Made by a program: the position numbers and the translations under genes. From the NCBI RefSeq assembly GCF_014698835.1, contig NZ_JACJTU010000005.1, forward strand, positions 186,001-250,000: DNA of 64,000 nucleotides. The letters are read 5' to 3'. Below the pieces are notes generated by a model. That model was not told the origin of the DNA, ran no database searches, and saw nothing but the letters and a program-made list of their open reading frames with translations. Positions 27,691 to 37,174 of the stretch are shown here, piece after piece. How positions within the stretch are numbered: position 1 is the first letter of the stretch; each line of letters starts with the position of its first letter. This DNA is from Nostoc paludosum FACHB-159. GTDB taxonomy: Bacteria > Cyanobacteriota > Cyanobacteriia > Cyanobacteriales > Nostocaceae.

Positions 27691-28638
27691 CTAACCCCGC
27701 ATTTGTCGCAGTGCATCAAACGCCTTACTTCGCAAACCAACTGGTAACAGCGATAACCCTAAACCAGTCCACGCTTTAGCCGTCGAAAAAGATTTTCCTG
27801 CTAAAATTAGTTCTCTGCCTTTTTGCGTTTCTCCCTTTTCAATTAAACGCAAGCCTAATAATAATTGCGTTTCCATTAAACGCTCTTGCCTAATTTTTTC
27901 TATTTTTTCTGATTCAAATTTATAACTTTCTAAATATCGAATTTTATCAAAAAAATAAGGAATAGCTCTGTCTATACCTTGCTGCTCTGCGTGCAAACGA
28001 TATTCCATCAGTAATTCAGGTAAGTAATAACCTTTTTTGCCTGCCAAAGCTAGCCGCACAAATAAATCATTATCCTCGCAATTTTGCAGATTGGGCAACA
28101 TAAATCCTAATTCTTGCAAGGTTTTACGCCGAAATAATGTTGCTCCAATTTGAAAACTTTGATGAACAAATACAACTTCCAGTAAATTATCTACAATACC
28201 CGCAGGTAAATTTTTTCTCCCCCAGTGATGAGAATTTTCTTCAGTTTTTGCCTCATCCTTGATATTGTTAATATCAATTATCCAATGGTCTGTACCAACA
28301 AAATCAATACTAGAGTCTTGGTCAAGAATAGCTGCCGTACTTGCGAGAAAATCAGGTGTTAGCCGGTCGTCATCATCAAATTTAATAAAATATTCACCGC
28401 TGGCAGCATCAAAACCAGAACGCATATTATTGCTTTTGCCAATATTTTGTGAATGACGAATGTATTTAATCCGATGGTCTGTGTACTCGGACATTAACTC
28501 AGGTGTTCCATCGCTAGAACCGTCATCACAAACAATTAGTTCAAAGTCTTGCTCTGACTGATTAAGTACACTGGCGATCGCATAACGCAGCAGAGAGATA
28601 CGATTAAAAGTAGGAATACAAACAGTAATTTTCGGCAT
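27691..28638 (-). CDS. Family 2 glycosyltransferase
   Basis: This 315-residue GT-A fold enzyme starts PKITVCIPTFNRISLLRYAI and contains LIVCDDGSSDGTPEL and the metal-binding acidic motif KFDDDDRL (DXD equivalent). A conserved acidic loop (NCEDNDLFVRLALAG) would hold the catalytic base. It should transfer a sugar from a nucleotide donor in surface polysaccharide or glycan synthesis. It is monocistronic and cytoplasmic, with no membrane helix. Its 3' end faces the ParB-like gene (convergent, 46 bases apart). Confidence 0.85.
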   Translation of the reverse strand: MPKITVCIPTFNRISLLRYAIASVLNQSEQDFELIVCDDGSSDGTPELMSEYTDHRIKYIRHSQNIGKSNNMRSGFDAASGEYFIKFDDDDRLTPDFLASTAAILDQDSSIDFVGTDHWIIDINNIKDEAKTEENSHHWGRKNLPAGIVDNLLEVVFVHQSFQIGATLFRRKTLQELGFMLPNLQNCEDNDLFVRLALAGKKGYYLPELLMEYRLHAEQQGIDRAIPYFFDKIRYLESYKFESEKIEKIRQERLMETQLLLGLRLIEKGETQKGRELILAGKSFSTAKAWTGLGLSLLPVGLRSKAFDALRQMRG

Positions 28639-28914
28639 ATCACATAATAACTTGTTTATATTTACTCAGTAGTCCAAATAATTGCGATCGCTGCTTGATG
28701 AGCGATTATTCCCGAATCTAATGTTTAATTGTATACACATCTCTAGCAGTTGAGTATTGGCTTTTTTGTTTCTCACCACAGCATAACTCCTCTAAAAATC
28801 TAAAGTACTAGCATTGTCTAGGTTTTATCTAGCAGCATCACCTAACGTTGGTTAAGAGCGTTATAAAATAGAAATAAAGTTTATATACATTAGGCTAATT
28901 AAGCATAATTCCCC

Positions 28915-30279
28915 ATGACCACTTCTAAACGCCACTATCACATCACTACTTTCGGTTGTCAGATGAATAAAGCTGACTCAGAGCGCATGGCTGGCGTAAT
29001 GGAAGACATGGGCTTTGAATGGTCAGAAGATCCAAATAATGCAGATGTGATTCTCTACAATACCTGCACAATTCGAGATAATGCCGAGCAAAAGGTTTAT
29101 TCCTACCTTGGCAGGCAAGCCAAACGCAAGCACGAACAGCCAGATTTAACGCTGATTGTTGCTGGTTGTGTTGCCCAACAAGAAGGCGAAGCACTGTTGC
29201 GACGCGTGCCGGAATTAGACTTGGTAATGGGGCCACAACACGCCAACCGCCTCAAAGATTTGTTGGAGTCAGTGTTTGAGGGTAACCAAGTTGTGGCAAC
29301 CGAGCCGGTTCACATTATGGAGGACATCACCCAACCACGACGAGATAGTAAAGTTACTGCTTGGGTGAATGTGATTTACGGTTGTAACGAACGCTGCACC
29401 TACTGTGTAGTCCCCAACGTGCGGGGTGTCGAACAGTCTCGCACACCAGAAGCTATTCGTGCAGAAATGGCAGAATTAGGAAGACAAGGTTACAAGGAAA
29501 TTACTTTACTCGGTCAAAATATTGACGCTTACGGCAGAGATTTGCCAGGAGCTACGCCAGAAGGACGGCATCTGCACAACTTCACAGATTTACTGTATTA
29601 CGTCCATGATGTGCCGGGAATTGAAAGAATAAGATTTGCTACAAGTCACCCCCGTTATTTTACTGAAAGGCTAATTCGGGCTTGTGCTGAATTACCTAAA
29701 GTCTGCGAACACTTCCACATTCCCTTTCAATCTGGAGATAATGAAGTTTTAAAGGCGATGTCGCGGGGTTATACCCATGAAAAATACCGCCGAATTATTG
29801 ATACAATTCGGCGATATATGCCAGATGCTTCAATTAGCGCCGATGCAATTGTCGGATTTCCTGGGGAAACAGAACAACAATTTGAAAATACTCTGAAACT
29901 GGTGGAAGATATCGGCTTTGATATGTTGAATACAGCCGCATATTCGCCACGGCCAGGAACACCCGCTGCTTTGTGGGAAAATCAACTGAGTGAAGAAGTT
30001 AAAAGCGATCGCCTACAAAGATTGAATCATCTAGTAGGCATCAAAGCAAGCGAGCGATCGCAACGTTACTTCGGACGCATTGAAGAAGTTCTAGTAGAAG
30101 ACCAAAACCCCAAAGATAAAACTCAAGTCATGGGACGCACAGGCGGTAATCGTTTAACTTTTTTCACTGGTGACATCAAACAGTTGAAAGGCCAGTTGGT
30201 GAAGGTAAAAATTACTGAAGTTCGTGCTTTTAGTTTGACTGGTGAACCAGTTGAAGTCAGACAAGCCTTGTCTGTTTAA
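28915..30279 (+). CDS. miaB: tRNA-2-methylthio-N6-dimethylallyladenosine synthase MiaB
   Basis: This 454-residue radical SAM methylthiotransferase modifies A37 of tRNAs that read UNN codons. The N-terminal domain has the conserved cysteines in [23 protein letters not shown] and [10 protein letters not shown]. The radical SAM cluster motif is [13 protein letters not shown] (C-x3-C-x2-C). The C-terminal TRAM region ([31 protein letters not shown]) contacts tRNA. Length and motif set are typical. A palindromic element follows the stop codon and may end the transcript. Confidence 0.95.
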   Translation: MTTSKRHYHITTFGCQMNKADSERMAGVMEDMGFEWSEDPNNADVILYNTCTIRDNAEQKVYSYLGRQAKRKHEQPDLTLIVAGCVAQQEGEALLRRVPELDLVMGPQHANRLKDLLESVFEGNQVVATEPVHIMEDITQPRRDSKVTAWVNVIYGCNERCTYCVVPNVRGVEQSRTPEAIRAEMAELGRQGYKEITLLGQNIDAYGRDLPGATPEGRHLHNFTDLLYYVHDVPGIERIRFATSHPRYFTERLIRACAELPKVCEHFHIPFQSGDNEVLKAMSRGYTHEKYRRIIDTIRRYMPDASISADAIVGFPGETEQQFENTLKLVEDIGFDMLNTAAYSPRPGTPAALWENQLSEEVKSDRLQRLNHLVGIKASERSQRYFGRIEEVLVEDQNPKDKTQVMGRTGGNRLTFFTGDIKQLKGQLVKVKITEVRAFSLTGEPVEVRQALSV

Positions 30280-30601
30280 CACGATTTGTAGAGACGTTGC
30301 ATTGCAACGTCTCTACATTTTGGGGACGGTCGATCGCAATAATGCCATGTACGTGATTGGGCATAACGACATAAGCATCTGTGTAGGTGTAGGCAAAATG
30401 ATTCGGAATTTCTGCCCAGAATTGTTGGGCTATTTCCCCAATTATTGATAATTGCACATTTCCTGTAATTACATCTCCCAAGAAATGAATGCGATCGCTT
30501 GTGCAAATTGTCACGAAATACCACCCATTAGCAGCGTAATTACGATTTGGCAACCGGGTCGATTCCACTCGGTATATACCCCGAAATTTGGGTTTGCCCA
30601 T
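30257..30601 (-). pseudogene. REP-associated tyrosine transposase (RAYT) remnant, 3'-truncated
   Basis: The visible 114 residues start with GKPKFRGIYRVESTRLPNRN and NGWYFVTICT. They include YVVMPNHVHGIIAI, the HUH (HVH) metal site of Y1/RAYT transposases. The part carrying the catalytic Tyr and final helices is missing: after IAIDRPQ the frame runs straight into palindrome copy C and then into the end of miaB on the opposite strand. I infer that the gene was cut at a REP-like palindrome and is inactive. RAYTs are known to mobilise such palindromes, and three other copies lie in this window. Confidence 0.8.
30287..30317. repeat. Palindromic REP-like element, copy C
   Basis: A 31-base palindrome has arms TGTAGAGACGTTGCA and TGCAACGTCTCTACA around one base. 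It sits 8 bases after the miaB stop and forms the truncated 3' end of the RAYT remnant. Compared with copies A, B and D, one arm position changed from A to T with the compensating change in the other arm, which preserves pairing. Confidence 0.9.
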
Positions 30602-30603
30602 AA

Positions 30604-33600
30604 TTACAATTCCAAATTTGCCCCATCTACAGACGCGCCTTGATGCGTCTCTGTTTTCATCTGTGCCTCTGTTGTATCTGGCTGCTGTTGCTGACGTGGC
30701 ACCGGCTTTTGCTGTCCAAAACCATCAAACAAGTCATCAAGCTTGACAGTTAAACCCAAATATGCTCCACCAGCCGATCGCGTTCCGGAAAAATCCCTGT
30801 CATCAACTTCACCAAAAACATATCCAGCGGAAACACGCAAATTAGGAGTCAGGTAGTAACCTGTTTCCAGAACAAAGCCTGTCTCACTGTAATTAGATTG
30901 ACCAATCCAGCGAGCCTCACCAACTAAATCCCAGCTATATCCCAAACGATAAGTAGCTCGTAATTGTCCCAAATTCACTGTACTCGTACCAACTAAATCG
31001 TTAGCCAAATAAGAAGTACTATTACGTAAAGCGTATTTACCGTAGAATTCCCATTGCCAGTTAGGGGCGTAGATAGCTTCCAAAGCAAAAGTATGGTCTT
31101 GGGAACCCGTACCACTACCTAAAAGAATGGTCTCAGGAATAATCGCCGGATTTTGGCGATATTCATAACGCAACAAAGCATTAAATTTATCACTATGGGG
31201 GTCACGGTAAGCTAAACCCACCTTCAGATTAGCGGTATCTGCCAATCCTGAAAGTCTTTGATTGGAAGAGTTTGCTTGTTGATAACGTACTAAAGCCGTC
31301 AGAGATGGAGAAATTTTACCGACTGCACCTGCGGTAATTACTGTATTACTACCACCAGAAGAGGAGCGATGTTCGTAGCGGGCGCTGGCTTGAAACTGGG
31401 GATTATCGCTGTATTCCAAGCCAACGCTGTAACTATCGCCACCATCAAATCCGATCGCCGATGCGGCTTGACCAAAAGCATAGGGTTGGGGATATTGTTG
31501 ACCCGCCGCAGTCCGATTGAAGAAGTTACCAAATACGTGTTCGTAAGCTAAATTTAACCGCAATCCACGAGCAATAGTCCAGCGGTTATTGAGACCGATC
31601 GCACCTTGGGTAGTCAGTTCATTGGCACCACCCAAAATTGAGTAACGACCAGTTATGGTGGTATCCCTTCCGAGTTTGTGTTCGCCGTTGACACTCAAGC
31701 TAGTGATGGAATTACCAGACAATTGACCGCTACTGTAAAACTGTTGGGCGAGACTGACATTCACACCAGGAATTGCTGCCCAATTCAACCCAAATATAGT
31801 ACGGTCTGGATAAACACTATCTTTTTGGGAAGATAAGCTGAGTTCGTTTTGAGCTTGGAAAGTCAGGTTTTTCGCAATGGGAACTGTAAAACGCGATCGC
31901 AATTGATCGGAATTACTACTCAAAGCATTGGGTGAGATGCGGTCTTGGCGATCGCGATGAATCCAATCTAGATCGAAGATGGCACTACCCAAGCGTTGTT
32001 GAATCCCAGCGGTAATTGTCGTCAGGGAATTATCAACTTTACTCCCTGGTATGGCATCATTACGGGGTGCAAATAATTCTTCAAATGTGTCTAGCGGTTG
32101 GGGAGCAATCCCAAAATTGTCTTCGTGGTCGTATTGCACCCTGGCATTGGTAGTTGGAGTCAGTTTAGCTATAACCTGCGCTCCATAACGAGTTTGTCCA
32201 GGTACAAAGCTGACGGTGGCATTATTGGCAAAACCTGTATCGGCAAAGCGATAATAGGCGCGTCCTTGAATGCCATTAGCAATTTGTCCCTCAGCTTCCA
32301 AGCGATAGGCATCACCGCGAACCTTACCCAGAACATCAGAATCATTACTCGAATGGGCGTATTCTGCAATTAGCTTACCCTTATCACCCAAAGCTATCAG
32401 TGCATCTGCGCCATACAGTTGAAAATCACGCACACCCTGATTTTCTTGGACATAAGTTGCTCCAATCCAACTTTCTCGGTTAAGTTCGCGGGAAAGATTA
32501 TATTGCAAACGACCGGCAAAGATATTGCTATCAGAGTCTTCGCTTTCATATTGATAGCTAACAACAATCCGACGTACCAAGACTTGTCCGGTTTCATCAA
32601 TATCGGTGCGAAGAATCGGTTCGCGGAATAATAAGGTACCGCGATCGTAGTCGATTTCGTAGTCTGGGCCTCGGTTTAGCTGTTTGCGTTCCAATACAGT
32701 CCCAGGACGATTTAGTTCTTCTAACTCGATAAAAACATTTTCGCTACCTGGTTGTAGGAGTCGGCGAGAGAGGAAATAATAACCACTGGTGCCATCGGGA
32801 GCAATGGTATCTCGTTGGAATCCTTCTAGGTTATTGCCGTAAAAACCTGTGATTTGTAGATTTCCTAAGTTGTAGTTAGCTTTAAAACCGTGGAGTTGGC
32901 GAGTGATAGAAGTAAATTGCTGCGATCGCCGCGCAAATTCTTCTGTGTTATAGTCACCCCACATGGCAAAATCAGGGGAAGATCCAGCTATACCAGTTGA
33001 GCGCTCGAAACGCAGAAACACGCTGTCAATGGAAGGAGCCACCACATCAACTTTCGAGCTATCGCCATAGACAGGATAGTTTTGTTCGCTAAATTGGTAA
33101 GTTCTAAACAAGCGATTATCACAGTTACAATCTTCATTCAAGTTACGAGAACTGTTATATGCGCCTGTAAACAACCATTCTCCGATAGTACCCGTGGCAA
33201 ATATCGCTGAATGGAAATCTAATTGCGTTCTATTGTCTTTGTCGGGGGGGATGAAATCACGTAAACTGCCATAATAATTTGTACCTCTAGCGCCCAAACG
33301 TAAATCTATGACCCCAGTCAGCAAACTCGGACGCAGTGCCGTTTCAAATTGCAACTGGGTAAAGGCTTCTAAATTATTAACGATGGCTCTAATTGTGACA
33401 GTTTCTGCTTTTAATTGCGATCGTAACGTTGCTGTAAATTGTCCCCCTTTGGCCTCTACTTGAAATCCAGGTTCATCGGGTTTGAAATCTTTCTCCACAA
33501 AGTCCCCAGCAGTAGGTATCAAAGTGACAACAGCATCATAATTAGAGCGATTGCCACTTGCATCCAGTAGTTGACCTCGGATTGTAGCCGTAGAACGTCC

Positions 33601-34695
33601 ATCTGCTGGGATACGAGACTCAACAGTTTCCAAAGTTAATTGCTGCGGCGCTCCCCGGACTGCAACCTGCACTGTTACAGGCGCTTGGGTTCCCCCAACT
33701 ACCTGTGCAGAGATAGTATTTTGACCTTCTTGTAGCGAAACACCATACCATGTCTGCTTTACTAAATTAGTACTCGCATCAGTTTCCGTCCGCCCTACTA
33801 AGGAAGGATCTACCAACACGCCATTTACCCGCAATTCCACTTGACTACCAGCAGGAAACTGCACAATCACTGTAGTAGCTTGTACATCTACAACACTGTC
33901 AGCCGTCGGAGTCAAGATTTTGATTCCTGTAGAAATCGGTGAAGGTGGAGACACAGGCATATTTTCATTGATCCCTTGTCCCTCCTTCCCCACATCCCCG
34001 CGTCCCCCCGTCCCCGCGTCTCCCTGTCCCCCTATCCCCCCATCCCCATTAGCAATTTTGCGTAACCCTCTAGGCAACCCTACAAAAGTTGCTGGTTGAA
34101 ATGGTTGTATTTCCCTTCGAGATTGGTCTTTCTTATCTTCTATTCCTGCAATTTTGCGTAAGCCTCTAGGCAATTCCACAGAAGTTGCTGGTTGAAATGG
34201 TTGTATTTCTGTTTCACTTGGCTGGACATTTGAAATTGAAGTAACAGTAGCCGATGCTAAAGAAGTTGAGGAAAATCCAACAGATGTAACCTCTTTAGAA
34301 CTTCTCAACAAAGGATAAGAATTTAGAGCTTGTTCAATTCTTCTCTTAATCTTTGCGCCTTTGCGCGGCAGTCGCTTCAAGTCGGGAAACCCGGACGCCA
34401 GTCGCTCATGGGGGGAACCCCCAAGACCGCGCTGGCTCCCCAACGCGCTGCCTTGCCTTTGCGTGAACCTTTCATATCCTGAATCACCAACCCCAGAATT
34501 CACATCCATACTTTTTTCAACCACTTTATTTTCAACCGCTCGATCTTCGACGCCCTTCTCTACTTGCAAAAACAGGTTTTCATTGGTGACTTTTGCTTTG
34601 ACTATGGCAGGATATAAAATCAGGCTGAGAGCTACCGGCATTGCCCCCATCAGCCTCAAGTTGAAAATAGTTGCACAGTGCAGTCTAGGTTTCAT
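30604..34695 (-). CDS. Large outer-membrane beta-barrel protein with Ig-like domains
   Basis: This 1,363-residue protein has an N-terminal export signal (GAMPVALSLILYPAIVKAKV). Two copies of an EIQPFQPAT...PRGLRKIA segment lie in a disordered region at ~190-240. Residues ~285-470 hold Ig-like/Big_1 (invasin-type) units, for example ESRIPADGRSTATIRGQL. The rest is made of alternating beta-strands (LQYNLSRELNRE, LRVSAGYVFGEV) that look like a large outer-membrane barrel. Its start overlaps the stop of the upstream gene as ATGA, so translation is coupled. Two repeat-derived low-complexity inserts are present (about 33970-34050 and 34345-34460). Likely role: anchoring or displaying the DUF11-type proteins encoded upstream; the transported substrate is unknown. 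Confidence 0.7.
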   Translation of the reverse strand: MKPRLHCATIFNLRLMGAMPVALSLILYPAIVKAKVTNENLFLQVEKGVEDRAVENKVVEKSMDVNSGVGDSGYERFTQRQGSALGSQRGLGGSPHERLASGFPDLKRLPRKGAKIKRRIEQALNSYPLLRSSKEVTSVGFSSTSLASATVTSISNVQPSETEIQPFQPATSVELPRGLRKIAGIEDKKDQSRREIQPFQPATFVGLPRGLRKIANGDGGIGGQGDAGTGGRGDVGKEGQGINENMPVSPPSPISTGIKILTPTADSVVDVQATTVIVQFPAGSQVELRVNGVLVDPSLVGRTETDASTNLVKQTWYGVSLQEGQNTISAQVVGGTQAPVTVQVAVRGAPQQLTLETVESRIPADGRSTATIRGQLLDASGNRSNYDAVVTLIPTAGDFVEKDFKPDEPGFQVEAKGGQFTATLRSQLKAETVTIRAIVNNLEAFTQLQFETALRPSLLTGVIDLRLGARGTNYYGSLRDFIPPDKDNRTQLDFHSAIFATGTIGEWLFTGAYNSSRNLNEDCNCDNRLFRTYQFSEQNYPVYGDSSKVDVVAPSIDSVFLRFERSTGIAGSSPDFAMWGDYNTEEFARRSQQFTSITRQLHGFKANYNLGNLQITGFYGNNLEGFQRDTIAPDGTSGYYFLSRRLLQPGSENVFIELEELNRPGTVLERKQLNRGPDYEIDYDRGTLLFREPILRTDIDETGQVLVRRIVVSYQYESEDSDSNIFAGRLQYNLSRELNRESWIGATYVQENQGVRDFQLYGADALIALGDKGKLIAEYAHSSNDSDVLGKVRGDAYRLEAEGQIANGIQGRAYYRFADTGFANNATVSFVPGQTRYGAQVIAKLTPTTNARVQYDHEDNFGIAPQPLDTFEELFAPRNDAIPGSKVDNSLTTITAGIQQRLGSAIFDLDWIHRDRQDRISPNALSSNSDQLRSRFTVPIAKNLTFQAQNELSLSSQKDSVYPDRTIFGLNWAAIPGVNVSLAQQFYSSGQLSGNSITSLSVNGEHKLGRDTTITGRYSILGGANELTTQGAIGLNNRWTIARGLRLNLAYEHVFGNFFNRTAAGQQYPQPYAFGQAASAIGFDGGDSYSVGLEYSDNPQFQASARYEHRSSSGGSNTVITAGAVGKISPSLTALVRYQQANSSNQRLSGLADTANLKVGLAYRDPHSDKFNALLRYEYRQNPAIIPETILLGSGTGSQDHTFALEAIYAPNWQWEFYGKYALRNSTSYLANDLVGTSTVNLGQLRATYRLGYSWDLVGEARWIGQSNYSETGFVLETGYYLTPNLRVSAGYVFGEVDDRDFSGTRSAGGAYLGLTVKLDDLFDGFGQQKPVPRQQQQPDTTEAQMKTETHQGASVDGANLEL
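33970..34050. repeat. In-frame C-rich heptamer repeat in a surface-protein gene
   Basis: A run of CCCCGCGTCCCCCCGTCCCC units encodes GGIGGQGDAGTGGRGDVGKE on the minus strand. It is the same repeat family as 12979-13119 and 6121-6166. Confidence 0.75.
34345..34460. repeat. Intergenic-type dispersed repeat inside a coding region
   Basis: The segment carries TCTTTGCGCCTTTGCGCGG, then ACGCCAGTCGCTCATGGGGG and GCGCTGGCTCCCCAACGCGC. I recognise these as intergenic repeat strings of Nostoc genomes. Here it is translated in frame into SALGSQRGLGGSPHERLASG and flanking residues. Confidence 0.6.
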
Positions 34696-36233
34696 TTTTT
34701 GACTGTTTCCTGAAATGTGGGGGTGACACCGAAGTTCATACGTACCAACCCACCTGGTTCTAAATGCACTAGGCGAGATTGGCTATTGCGCTCGCGGAAT
34801 TTTTTATTGGGAGCTAAGGCATAACCAGGTACACTACTGAGGTCTAAAACACCTGTGTGGTATCCAGGTAAGACATTAGCTAGGGAGAACAAACCATTCG
34901 GATCTGTAGTGATGCGGTTACCATCTTCTAGAAAAACCACTGCATTGGGTATTCCAGGCTCACCACGCTGCTGTTCGCCGTCAAAGTTTTTATCAATAAA
35001 TACCCGACCGATAATCGTGCCACAATCAGAAACGATTCCCGGACGAATTTTTAATTGGTGTGTTGCTGGGCCATCCTTAGTGCTAAAACGGTTATCAATT
35101 CGTTGAGCATTAACGATCGCACTGTTGCGACCACTACCACGCATAGCATCGGCTGTTAATTGAGCAGCGTAGGCAATATTCAAGACTTTCCCTGTGGGAA
35201 TCGTCATGTCTGTCCGGAATATCACCGTATTTCCATTTCGTTCCGAGGTGATAGGAACTGCTGTACCATCCATCTCTCCTTGCACAGATTTTGGCAAGAA
35301 CTGGAATCCTAAAGGTAGGTTGTCGGTGATAACTACATTGTTCAAACCAACATCAGCAAGATTTTTTACCGAAAGACGGTAAATTACCGTATCTCCAGGT
35401 TCAGCAGTAGCGCGATCGCCTGTTTTAATAATCTGCAACTGATTGGCTTGACACAAATTTGTAGTAAATTCAAAGGCTAATAAATCCAATCCCACTGTTT
35501 CTGCATTGGGAACTAAAACAACTGTTTGCTCTACTCTGGTTTCACCTGTAAGACTAATTGGTTGCCCATCCAAAGAAGTAGCAACATATTGCACAACATC
35601 ATTACTATCTTTGGCAATAATTTCAATCTTGACGCGCCGTTGTCTGTAGATGGAATTTGATGGCGGATTGACTACAAAAATATAACTTCTACCCGGATCG
35701 GTTTGACCTTTGTTTGGATCTAGTAAAAAATTGTAGACACCAGCAGGATTATTTGTAATGAAATATGGGTTACTATTTTCAATATTTGGTGATTTTCCCC
35801 CAGGCACATTGTTATTAGGAATATCCGGTAACTCTGTGCGAGTCAAAGCAGCTAAACTACCCAATTCTGTGCCCGTTGGGTCGCTAGGGTTAAGTTCATA
35901 TACCCCAACTGAAAAACCTGTATAGTCGGGTAAAAGTGCACCAGCACAACCTAAAATCCTTCCTATTGGGTCAACTAATGGGCTAGGAGTAACGTTAAGC
36001 TGACTAGAACTTCCTTGATATTGATACTTACTAGCTGGGTCTGTATAAGTATAAGTAGCTTGATTTGTGATTGGCGAAGATACAACTTGATTATTACTTT
36101 GTTGGGCTGTCGCTGATATAGGTAAACTAGTATATAAAAAGCTTCCCAGCAGAAGACTTGCTGTTAATCTTTGCCACCAGCTACTACTAAAATTAATTTG
36201 TTTTTGTTTTTGAGGACGGCTCACTGAACACAT
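34692..36233 (-). CDS. DUF11/SdrD B-like surface protein
   Basis: This 513-residue exported protein has a signal segment at about 20-45 (LTASLLLGSFLYTSLPISA then TAQ). The middle holds a DUF11 beta-domain (LQIIKTGDRATAEPGDTVIY, then LSVKNLADVGLNNVVITDNL). The end holds an SdrD B-like Ca-binding repeat (GRVFIDKNFDGEQQRGEPGI, PNAVVFLEDGNRITTDPNGL). These modules build stalk-like cell-surface proteins. Its stop overlaps the start of the beta-barrel gene (ATGA), so the two are probably made as a pair. Confidence 0.8.
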   Translation of the reverse strand: MCSVSRPQKQKQINFSSSWWQRLTASLLLGSFLYTSLPISATAQQSNNQVVSSPITNQATYTYTDPASKYQYQGSSSQLNVTPSPLVDPIGRILGCAGALLPDYTGFSVGVYELNPSDPTGTELGSLAALTRTELPDIPNNNVPGGKSPNIENSNPYFITNNPAGVYNFLLDPNKGQTDPGRSYIFVVNPPSNSIYRQRRVKIEIIAKDSNDVVQYVATSLDGQPISLTGETRVEQTVVLVPNAETVGLDLLAFEFTTNLCQANQLQIIKTGDRATAEPGDTVIYRLSVKNLADVGLNNVVITDNLPLGFQFLPKSVQGEMDGTAVPITSERNGNTVIFRTDMTIPTGKVLNIAYAAQLTADAMRGSGRNSAIVNAQRIDNRFSTKDGPATHQLKIRPGIVSDCGTIIGRVFIDKNFDGEQQRGEPGIPNAVVFLEDGNRITTDPNGLFSLANVLPGYHTGVLDLSSVPGYALAPNKKFRERNSQSRLVHLEPGGLVRMNFGVTPTFQETVKK

Positions 36234-36279
36234 CTCCTCTGGATGGCAAGCTTATTGTTAATAAAAAAATTATCAAAAC

Positions 36280-36475
36280 AGAACTCAGAAGTCAGAAGTC
36301 AGAATTCAGGAGTTAGAATTGAGAATGAATTCGAGTGTTAGATAGGGCAGCGATAGCAGTTTTAAACTGCATAAAATTGAAAATTTAGTGGTTTTGAATG
36401 ATTAGTAGATCTAAATTCCCAGTGCAGTTGATTCTGAATTCTGAATTCTGAGTTCTGAATTCTCCATTCTTCTTT
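36280..36475. repeat. Inverted heptamer-array pair
   Basis: The left side (36282-36330) is built from TCAGAAG/TCAGAAT units. The right side (36426-36474) is built from the complementary TTCTGAA units. They enclose about 95 bases and could fold into one long hairpin. A comparable pair bounds 42325-42540. Confidence 0.7.
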
Positions 36476-36478
36476 CAA

Positions 36479-37033
36479 TCAACGCACTTGGGTTTGATAA
36501 GTCGCCTTGACTGTCGTCTTTGCTGCAACTGACGGAATCTGTAAACGGATGTGGGTGTAAGCAATGGCTGGCGCTGGTTTAGTTTCCACTTTGCCGTTAG
36601 GAACAGTAACTTTAACGGTGGGATTTTCGACGAAGCTACGCCCACCATCAATGCTATAAGTGATTTTTCCATTATTAGTTACATTTGCAGATTTAAGTAC
36701 GTAGACCATCCCTCTAGGAATGGGTTGATTCAGAGTTAAATTCTTCACTGGGCGATCGCTCTGATTTTCGCCACTTAAGGTATACCTCAATACATCGCCT
36801 GGTCGCACCACAGCTTGACCTTTCAAAGGTTCCCATTTCTGGCTTTGCTTACCCTGCGGATCTTGAACTACCACTAGCTTTTCAGCTTCTAAGCGCAATT
36901 GAATTTGCGCTTGAGTTTTGATATTTTGAGCGTAGGCACTTCCTGAATGCCAAATATTTGCAACTCCTGGAAATGGAGCTGTAGCTATTAGCGCGAACGC
37001 ACTGAAACCTGCAATAGAAGCACCTTTAATCAT
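36479..37033 (-). CDS. Small exported DUF11-type protein
   Basis: This 184-residue protein has an N-terminal membrane or signal segment (MIKGASIAGFSAFALIATAP) and one DUF11-like beta-domain (VVRPGDVLRYTLSGENQSDR, LTLNQPIPRGMVYVLKSANV, ITYSIDGGRSFVENPTVKV). It is second in the minus-strand order of four surface genes. It probably forms part of the same extracellular assembly, as a single-domain version of the larger neighbours. Confidence 0.75.
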   Translation of the reverse strand: MIKGASIAGFSAFALIATAPFPGVANIWHSGSAYAQNIKTQAQIQLRLEAEKLVVVQDPQGKQSQKWEPLKGQAVVRPGDVLRYTLSGENQSDRPVKNLTLNQPIPRGMVYVLKSANVTNNGKITYSIDGGRSFVENPTVKVTVPNGKVETKPAPAIAYTHIRLQIPSVAAKTTVKATYQTQVR

Positions 37034-37174
37034 AAATAAGTTCTAGAATCGTTGATTGTTGACTTATATTTCCCTGCTTTTGCTAATAAATAGTCACTTT
37101 CCTCTTACTTGAGGTTTGTGGGAGTGAAGCCAACTGCTTGCGGCTATAACGCAAACGTCCCCACTCCCAACGAA

